Position numbers and translations under genes: made by a program
Part shown: positions 40,901 to 45,281 of the stretch, in pieces
Layout: every line of letters begins with the position of its first letter
Numbering within the stretch: the first letter of the stretch is position 1
Source: Candidatus Hydrogenedentota bacterium
Lineage (GTDB): Bacteria > Hydrogenedentota > Hydrogenedentia > Hydrogenedentales > SLHB01
DNA length: 45,281 bases
NCBI GenBank assembly: GCA_019695095.1
Contig: JAIBAQ010000027.1
Coordinates: 1 to 45,281 of the forward strand
Direction: 5' to 3'
Notes under the pieces: generated by a model
What the model was told of the DNA's origin: nothing
Databases searched by the model: none
Seen by the model: only the letters and a program-made list of their open reading frames with translations

Positions 40901-41716
40901 CGAAAGCGTACCCCCAGTCGGCATCGGTGCGGCAGCGTGGGAAGCTGCTGTTTCGGCCCGTTCGTGCGCCTTCTGGACGACTTCGGAATCACGACGCTCC
41001 AGGTTCTTCGCGGACGCGAGCATCCGATCGATCTCGTCCTGATCCAGCGTTGTGCTCAATTGCGCTTCGGGCTCTTTCGCGGGAGGAGGCGTCACGGGAG
41101 GTTCTTGCTTAGGCGGTGCCGGAGCGCTCATTGCCGCAAGCAGGCGGTCAACTTCATCCTGATCGACGATTGCATCCTGCTGGTTGTCTGCGGGTTTGGC
41201 ATCTTGCACAGGGGGAGTTACTGTCGCCAGCAAGCGATCGATTTCCCCGCGCATCAACGCGTCGATTTCATTCTGCCCTACAGGACGCGCGGGCGTAACT
41301 GCAGTGGGTTGAGGCTTTGCCGGTTGGGGTGGCGGCGGCGGGGCCGGCTCTTGTGCAGGTTTAACCGGCGTCTCCTGCGCTACGACCTTTGCGGGCATCT
41401 CCGCCGCAGCTTCCTTGGGCGGCTCATCGCGCTGAGCCAGGACATTGTCCAGCTCCGCTTGCTTCACCGGCCCCAAATTGGCCTTCTCGACTTGAACCGG
41501 CGGAGGGGGCGGTGGGGGAGTTGCCAACTGCGACTCCAACGCCTTCTTTTTTGCTTTGGCCTCGGCGCGCTGCTTAGCGACGAGCGCCATTACAGCGTCC
41601 AACTCCGATTGGTCCAGCAGCGTCTGCGAAGCTTCCGAATCAGGGTTCGGCGCAGGGGCCGATGCGTCGGTCCCTTCCTTGTCCTTACCGGGCTCGTCTA
41701 TGGCTCCAGGTGACAC
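37961..41716 (-). CDS. large TPR membrane protein with an array of FliM-like 'LSQEEIDxLL' motifs
   Basis: A 1251-residue protein. Residues 1-490 are disordered, Pro/Glu/Ala-rich and hold eight copies of a motif of type [LV]-x-Q-x-[EDL]-[ILV]-D-x-[LMV]-[LM], best seen as LSQEEIDNLL (271-280). One membrane helix follows (about 506-524, WTAIAAGLALAVASFFFF). Then comes an acidic Pro-rich linker (530-600) and a long C-terminal solenoid of TPR-like helices (for example MAALDVYKQILDQYSAASGQ, GRLPEAEKTLRELIDFFPES) to about residue 1200, ending in a Pro/Thr/Gln tail. With no signal peptide, the motif array should be cytoplasmic and the TPR part periplasmic. GTG 41716 starts the frame; its ribosome-binding site is weak, but a strong promoter lies at 41826-41854. 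Family unknown. Confidence 0.85.
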   Translation of the reverse strand: MSPGAIDEPGKDKEGTDASAPAPNPDSEASQTLLDQSELDAVMALVAKQRAEAKAKKKALESQLATPPPPPPPVQVEKANLGPVKQAELDNVLAQRDEPPKEAAAEMPAKVVAQETPVKPAQEPAPPPPPQPAKPQPTAVTPARPVGQNEIDALMRGEIDRLLATVTPPVQDAKPADNQQDAIVDQDEVDRLLAAMSAPAPPKQEPPVTPPPAKEPEAQLSTTLDQDEIDRMLASAKNLERRDSEVVQKAHERAETAASHAAAPMPTGGTLSQEEIDNLLHADATDVPLDNSDMDAPIVPSGVESPVSMDAVIGPTQDDAVLAQEDVDSLLSQIGATSMTQPDEDDAILVDPVDRAIRANAMESVSLENLAAAVPSKDTDDSILSQDLIDSLLAQASQTAPKPPAEPVSASAPSEKEVSALDEISIPSSEELTSHPPAGAGVVETSGAVHLSDSDMADMGFAPVATPSEAPSRRAEDSEEKPKETGVVARLRITRTPWPRPGLKEWTAIAAGLALAVASFFFFSSKMEPSVPVAESTEQHVETQQPIQEAEATPQEPTQEVTPEAHPEESQTHAELPPEHTTPVAETPETPETHASAPSAEDARYREIETAYRELPKSPKESEVDKLQEDIDTFLASSPNFPNAPEMLRWKAELYERTNLPMAALDVYKQILDQYSAASGQDATLLAMGKVYMSIKRPEQAAGVLQELQDKYPGSPLLQDARLLMGDSQLALGKRDEARRLYTQVAMGEPNTYQGSVAYGKLGDMEVEDGRFGEAIKLLEARLEVATSTEGHEHIYMTLANAYKHSGRLPEAEKTLRELIDFFPESELAPKAYVELSRVLDQAGRRPEALRVATYAKNRFPEDGELLRNYSAMQSLVGDEKAAAQGLVEGIRSGDRTPGILLSAAKSLGKIGDFEEARFNLDQLMSLYPTSPEAFDGQILLAQLLYKNGDAIKALENLDEMEQLYARKPQRLPIYTARGGIYKDLGLAEKAAGDFEKAAELTTESSVLAECAEALFEAGIYGSGFAAASRVDPEKLPDQDAYNFLVSYGKALFNGRTDTAVAKLEDAANNYPDLRTKEGDQALLRAYMETGKEAAARVLVANIESRSRRDLTKLADLQEAALMLGEHFFQRGDYRAAADTYELAADPRVPDSADDVAWAKYQRANALLLADNPKQSLALFKEVGASESRWSEDAKLKAQFIELALKLRLPISLASAAHALPEPTPPRAETQAGQTSQAPPNTQEPATETGG
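40538..41617 (-). repeat. eightfold array of LSQxEIDxLL-type peptide motifs (within the TPR protein gene)
   Basis: Encoded motif copies at residues 34-43 (LDQSELDAVM), 84-93 (VKQAELDNVL), 146-155 (VGQNEIDALM, overlapped by GEIDRLL at 157-163), 184-193 (VDQDEVDRLL), 224-233 (LDQDEIDRML), 271-280 (LSQEEIDNLL), 322-331 (LAQEDVDSLL) and 384-393 (LSQDLIDSLL). A ninth, degenerate form may be LSDSDMADMG at 451-460. Spacing ranges from 38 to 62 residues, with disordered linkers. The DNA of the copies is not identical, so this is conserved peptide sequence and not a recent tandem duplication. Confidence 0.9.
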
Positions 41717-41825
41717 GTGCTTTTCGGCCTTACTGGGGTTCTTTCACTGACCGGCTCGTCTCGGTGATGTGAACTCAACGCCCCAACATCTTGTATGAAG
41801 TCAGAATCGCAATCCTATCCTGGGT

Positions 41826-41854
41826 ATTCTATCACGCCCGATCCGCTCTGACAA
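41826..41854 (-). promoter_or_regulatory. promoter of the TPR-protein operon
   Basis: On the minus strand TTGTCA (41849-41854) and TAGAAT (41826-41831) are 17 bases apart, each with 5 of 6 consensus bases. Transcription would start near 41819, giving a leader of about 100 bases before GTG 41716. Confidence 0.7.
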
Positions 41855-41940
41855 TCGCAAATCGGCAAGTTTTTCCCTGCCTCCTTCTGTGGTAGGATAT
41901 CAAGAGGTTTGCATACCGTCCGGCCAAGGCAGGAGGGCAG

Positions 41941-42957
41941 ATGGGCAGTTCTGATACCGATCATAGCGCAGGGGCCTTCTCGCCCGACGGCCCCGATATC
42001 CGTAAGGTCACCGCAGGGTTCGATCCCGGCGACGTGATCGCCGATCGGTATGAGGTAATCGAAGTCCTGGGGCGTGGCGGCATGGGCATCGTCTATCTGG
42101 TCAACGACCGGGAGACACAACAGCGTCTCGCATTGAAGTCTCTGCTTCCTCACTACGTTACGCATTCGCACGCCGTGAACCGGTTTGTGCGCGAAGTGCG
42201 CGCGGCGCGTCAGCTCAACCATCCTTGCATCGTGAAGGTCTACGATGCGCGCCAGCTTGGCTCACTGATCTTCTATACCATGGAGTATGTCGACGGCATC
42301 AGCCTCTTCAAATGGATGAAGAAGCGTGGGAAGATGGGTCTCGGCTCCGTGGTGCGGGTCTTGAGTCTGTTGTGCCACGCGCTTGAGCATGCGCATCAAT
42401 TCACAATTCACCGCGACATTTCACCCGACAACGTGATGGTCCTGCAGGACGGTTCGGTGAAACTGCTCGACTTTGGATTGGCGAAGCTGCTCAATGTCGA
42501 ATCGGCCTTCACCATGATCGGCGTGAGCTTGGGCAAACAGCAGTACATGGCGCCCGAACAACGCATCAGCGCCGCGGAAGTGGACAAGCGGGCCGACATC
42601 TATTCGTTGGGCGTCATGTTCTTCGAGATGTTGGCCGGGGAGCTGCCAAAGACCAACCTGCGCATCACCGATTTCCGTTCGGATCTTCCGTTGGAGTGCA
42701 ACGCGTTCGTGAAGAAGGCGCTTGCGGAAAAGCCCGACGACCGCTTCCAGGACGCGCGCGAATTCAGACATGCCCTCGCGTACATCTATCAGGTTAGCAC
42801 CGGCGAGCCTCTTCAGAACGCGGCGACTCCCGTTCCGGTGATGGACGCTCCGCCCCTGCCGAAGCCAAGTGTGTGGGCGCGGCTCTACGAGTCTATACGC
42901 AGGCTGTTCCGACGCGGTTCAGCCGGCACAAACCACGTTTCGGACGATTCCCAGTAA
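41941..42957 (+). CDS. eukaryote-like serine/threonine protein kinase
   Basis: A 338-residue kinase with a complete catalytic core: glycine-rich loop VLGRGGMGIVY (43-52), ATP lysine Lys66 in LALKSLL, catalytic loop IHRDISPDN with Asp159, DFG at 177-179 and YMAPEQR. HRD is kept, but the usual following Lys is Ser (HRDISPDN), as in several bacterial kinases. There is no membrane helix; the C-terminus is basic and amphipathic (SVWARLYESIRRLFRRG) and may touch the membrane. ATG 41941 has AGGAGG upstream. It is divergent from the TPR-protein operon, and no phosphatase is adjacent. Targets are not known. Confidence 0.93.
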   Translation: MGSSDTDHSAGAFSPDGPDIRKVTAGFDPGDVIADRYEVIEVLGRGGMGIVYLVNDRETQQRLALKSLLPHYVTHSHAVNRFVREVRAARQLNHPCIVKVYDARQLGSLIFYTMEYVDGISLFKWMKKRGKMGLGSVVRVLSLLCHALEHAHQFTIHRDISPDNVMVLQDGSVKLLDFGLAKLLNVESAFTMIGVSLGKQQYMAPEQRISAAEVDKRADIYSLGVMFFEMLAGELPKTNLRITDFRSDLPLECNAFVKKALAEKPDDRFQDAREFRHALAYIYQVSTGEPLQNAATPVPVMDAPPLPKPSVWARLYESIRRLFRRGSAGTNHVSDDSQ

Positions 42958-42978
42958 CCGGCGCACGTTTGAGCCGGT
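42957..42978. terminator. weak hairpin between convergent kinase and prepilin genes
   Basis: ACCGGC and GCCGGT form a 6-bp stem with a 10-base loop, directly at the kinase stop codon (stop at 42955-42957). No T run follows on either side. It lies in the 33-bp gap between two convergent genes, so a shared termination role is possible. Confidence 0.35.
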
Positions 42979-42990
42979 GCAGATTTCGGG

Positions 42991-43851
42991 TTAGGCCAAC
43001 TCGCCGTTCACGTAGGCCATCGTCGTCGTGATCGGGAAATCTCCGGGGAATTTCACGAAGGTGACATGACCATCCAGATACAACGTATTGCCGCCGCCTG
43101 GAACGTGGTTGAACTCCGCCGCATCCGTGCTCGGGCTGTCCCACATGAGCGCAATCTCGCTCTGCGCCCGGCTCGACGCGGCAGGATTGTTGATGTCGCT
43201 GATCAAGAAGCGCTCGATACCTTCCTTCAATCGGTAGGCCGTCAAGTCGCCGCGGCTGTGGCCGGCAAGATCGATGTCATCGTCAAGCATGCTGAAGTCG
43301 CCGCCGTTCACGGCAACAAACGTGTTTGCCAACGTTGTCAGAAACACAATGTCGAGTGCATTGCTCGGTTCAATATCATTGGGATTGGCGCCTGCGCTCG
43401 TTAAGACATCATTGTCTACGAGCCACGAAACATACACGTACGATATCGAATCGAACCGGCACGGCGCCCAGCCATTTGCAGGGTTTTCGCCAACGCTCCA
43501 ATAGCCTCGGTCGATTTCGCTGCGATCATTCGATCCCGAAGGACATACAAAAATGTTCGGATCCGTCACGTACTCGGGATACAGCGAGTTGCCCTGCGGG
43601 AAGAAGTGAAAACTGGGCTGATCGCACAGGTCACCGGTCAAGTGTCTGACCTGGGGGAACTTCTCTCCGCGCGACTCGGCTGCGTACATCTTGAACGCAA
43701 GACCGGCTTGCTTGAGATTGTTCTGACAACTTGCCCGGCGAGCGGCTTCCCGGGCGCGAGCCAAAGCAGGTAACAAGATGGCGGCAAGTATTCCAATAAT
43801 GGCAATGACAACCAACAATTCGATGAGGGTGAAGCCGTTTCTCTTTCTCAT
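42991..43851 (-). CDS. prepilin-type pseudopilin (DUF1559-like, H-x-DG)
   Basis: A 286-residue protein with a type IV prepilin leader: [20 protein letters not shown], peptidase cut after Gly6, conserved Glu at mature position 5 and a hydrophobic helix, then [20 protein letters not shown]. The C-terminal part has [17 protein letters not shown]. This is the H-x-DG signature of the large pseudopilin-like families of Planctomycetes and relatives, with 10 residues between His and Asp-Gly where the named motif has nine. It is probably a surface or secretion-system pseudopilin of unknown role. ATG 43851 has AAGGGAG upstream. The AT-rich stretch at 43890-43935 before it holds a TTGACA on the minus strand but no clear -10 box. 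Confidence 0.9.
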   Translation of the reverse strand: MRKRNGFTLIELLVVIAIIGILAAILLPALARAREAARRASCQNNLKQAGLAFKMYAAESRGEKFPQVRHLTGDLCDQPSFHFFPQGNSLYPEYVTDPNIFVCPSGSNDRSEIDRGYWSVGENPANGWAPCRFDSISYVYVSWLVDNDVLTSAGANPNDIEPSNALDIVFLTTLANTFVAVNGGDFSMLDDDIDLAGHSRGDLTAYRLKEGIERFLISDINNPAASSRAQSEIALMWDSPSTDAAEFNHVPGGGNTLYLDGHVTFVKFPGDFPITTTMAYVNGELA

Positions 43852-43930
43852 TGGATGAATGCTCCCTTTCGACCCAGCGGGCACGAAGAGAGCATACCAT
43901 AAATTATTGTCAAATGGTGCTAAAATTTTG

Positions 43931-44845
43931 TTAAAGCAGTTTTTGAATTCCTGACAGGGTGTATTCCCCCGCGATGCTCACTCCAGCGATGCGGCGGGTT
44001 CCCTTCAGTATGACCCCCTGCTTGTCCTGGAGCTGCTTTGCTACCGCACCCAGCGCCATGCCCAATTGAAAATCCGTGGTCGAGACTTGCTTGTCCTCCG
44101 ACTCCGGCGTACAGTCCAGAACAAACGAAATCCGGAGCGAATCCGCCGACTCCAGATCTCCGTTAACTCGAATGGTTGCAATGGGTAACAGCGTTTTTGC
44201 CAAGTCGTCCAGGGGCAGTCCAATGCGCGGCGCTTTGTTCGCGTCCAGGGTGGCCAGCAACGCAAACAGTGACCCGTCCCGGTTGTCGATAGTCGCCTCC
44301 AGGAGGTGCCCTCCCTCGAACGCCGGGCGCTTCAGATCAAATACTTGCCCCCAATACTTCTGTACCGCTTGAGCCCCCAGCGCAGGCACTTCCGTGGTTG
44401 CGTCCAGAGATAACTCGCCTCGTTGATTACTTGTCATTACATCCGACTGCCACTGTACAAAAGGGTACAGACTCGGCAAGTTTATCTGACTCGGCGCCGT
44501 GGCGATGACCGGTCCCAACCGTTGTTCGTTGACAGAGATCCTCACGCCAAACTGCCCCGTCTCGAATCGCGGCGTCAGGAATATGCCTGCCTCATACGGC
44601 AACACCTTCGCGACCGCCCAAGGCGGCACCCCCTGCGCCTCCAATCTCGGCCGGATCAACTCCAACGCCATTGGTGGCCGCACCGATACCCGAATCGACG
44701 CATTCGGGTCCGCGACCGACTCCACGGCGATCACCGGCGACGCAATCAACGCGTGATACTTCGTCTCCACGACGACCAGCGCCACCACCACTGCCAGCAG
44801 GACCACTACCAACAGTCCCACGAAAATCTTCACCACCATCTTCAA
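43931..44845 (-). CDS. membrane-anchored hypothetical protein
   Basis: A 304-residue protein with an N-terminal signal anchor ([20 protein letters not shown]) and a beta-rich exported domain: repeated strands such as [40 protein letters not shown] and [21 protein letters not shown]. It has no cysteine motif typical of lipoproteins and no domain I recognise. TTG 44845 has GGAGGGG at a good distance; ATG 44839 is the alternative. It lies 79 bp upstream of the prepilin gene on the same strand, so the two may be transcribed together. Confidence 0.65.
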   Translation of the reverse strand: MKMVVKIFVGLLVVVLLAVVVALVVVETKYHALIASPVIAVESVADPNASIRVSVRPPMALELIRPRLEAQGVPPWAVAKVLPYEAGIFLTPRFETGQFGVRISVNEQRLGPVIATAPSQINLPSLYPFVQWQSDVMTSNQRGELSLDATTEVPALGAQAVQKYWGQVFDLKRPAFEGGHLLEATIDNRDGSLFALLATLDANKAPRIGLPLDDLAKTLLPIATIRVNGDLESADSLRISFVLDCTPESEDKQVSTTDFQLGMALGAVAKQLQDKQGVILKGTRRIAGVSIAGEYTLSGIQKLL

Positions 44846-44880
44846 GTCAGTCCCCTCCGTGTACGACCCCCGATCCTAGA

Positions 44881-45281
44881 GCCGTATTTACAGGAATGCA
44901 AATACTACGACACGTAGAGTGACACCCTGCGCGCAACTTACGGGGGGCGCCCCTGCCATTATGACGGTTCAAGGGGGGCGAGCAACAGCCGAGGGCGGCT
45001 GCCCGTCATGCAAGCCGGGTTCGGGAAAAGTTGCGCGGCCGCCATCGGCTACGACAATGCTGTGTCGCAGGCATCTTGCCTGCGTCCCGTGCCAGGCACT
45101 GCGCCGAGAGGGGGTGCACCGTCCATGCAATTTGACGATTCAAGGGTCGCTTGCCTGGGTCGTCAGTCGTCTGGGGGGGTGTCCCCGTGCAATTTGACGG
45201 GGCAAGGGGGGGAACTCGTCTTTCCGGACGTTTGCGCTATCGCGCAAGCCGTCCGAGCGACGCAACCGGCGTAATCGCCGG
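44881..45281. other. repeat-rich non-coding end of the window
   Basis: No gene is supported here. The stretch holds three imperfect direct repeats of a 20-base sequence with core TGACGrTTCAAGG (44954-44974, 45126-45145, 45188-45207; the last reads TGACGGGGCAAGG) and several hairpins: CGCAGGCA-TCT-TGCCTGCG (45066-45084), a 13-bp stem with one bulge at 45225-45255, and CCGGCG-TAAT-CGCCGG (45266-45281). G runs are frequent. Open frames crossing it have no ribosome-binding sites and unlikely compositions. Confidence 0.6.
45066..45084. repeat. perfect hairpin CGCAGGCA-TCT-TGCCTGCG
   Basis: An 8-bp perfect inverted repeat with a 3-base loop, in the non-coding end of the window. No T run follows. 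Short palindromes of this type are often scattered in intergenic regions (REP-like); only one copy occurs in this window. Confidence 0.6.

Noticed and set aside
40559-41713. 384-residue plus-strand frame opposite the motif-array protein
   Set aside because: It is antisense to a gene with clear domains; it is Arg/Leu-rich, without a ribosome-binding site or recognisable domain, and is open because of the biased codons on the other strand.

Overview
The window is bacterial, of moderately high GC, and densely coded on both strands. Several traits point to the Planctomycetes/Verrucomicrobia/Lentisphaerae/Hydrogenedentes part of the tree: a prepilin-like protein with an H-x(10)-DG C-terminus, exported heme proteins fused to beta-propellers, C-terminal 'VP..W + membrane helix + basic' tails, unusual glycoside hydrolase families and a eukaryote-like Ser/Thr kinase. 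A Hydrogenedentes- or planctomycete-like organism is my best inference. No rRNA or other marker that would settle it is present.

Layout. (1) 1-242: the tail of a surface protein cut by the window edge. (2) 243-1009: non-coding, with a tRNA-like remnant and the operator/promoter of the next gene. (3) 1010-14670: a carbohydrate-degradation locus on the + strand. It holds a DeoR-type regulator, a small unknown protein, a ceramidase-like protein, a GPH-type sugar transporter, a secreted glycosidase-like protein, a GH30 enzyme, a parallel beta-helix protein, a GH29 alpha-L-fucosidase, a GHL6-type protein and the wreck of a GH2-related gene. (4) 14834-14994: an initiator tRNA-Met on the - strand with its own promoter and terminator. 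(5) 15083-21484: acetyl-CoA synthetase, a Fur-family regulator divergent from a di-heme peroxidase-like protein with a palindromic operator between them, an exported SAM-hydrolase-family protein and an endonuclease-III-like protein. (6) 21678-26997: radical SAM/SPASM protein, four-helix-bundle protein, ribokinase, ribulose-phosphate 3-epimerase, CYTH protein, and a TerC-family transporter behind a yybP-ykoY manganese riboswitch.

(7) 27075-30308 (- strand): a beta-propeller/di-heme protein with a C-terminal sorting-like tail, preceded by one copy of a dispersed repeat. The other copy of this repeat lies inverted just after acetyl-CoA synthetase. (8) 30326-41854 (- strand): a possible seven-gene operon reading, in order of transcription, TPR membrane protein, small coiled-coil protein, sensor kinase, sigma-54 response regulator, radical-SAM-like/glycosyltransferase fusion, isochorismatase-family hydrolase and pectate lyase. 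(9) 41941-45281: Ser/Thr kinase, prepilin-like protein, an unknown membrane-anchored protein and a repeat-rich non-coding end.

The most unusual object is the 1251-residue TPR membrane protein (37961-41716). Its N-terminal half carries eight spaced copies of a motif of the form [LV]-x-Q-x-[EDL]-[ILV]-D-x-[LMV]-[LM]. This looks like the FliM/FliY N-terminal peptide that binds CheY-P. Downstream lie a small coiled-coil protein resembling a flagellar chaperone and an NtrB/NtrC-type pair whose regulator resembles flagellar class regulators. I suggest a flagellum/chemotaxis-linked docking and regulatory module. This is inference from motifs and gene order.
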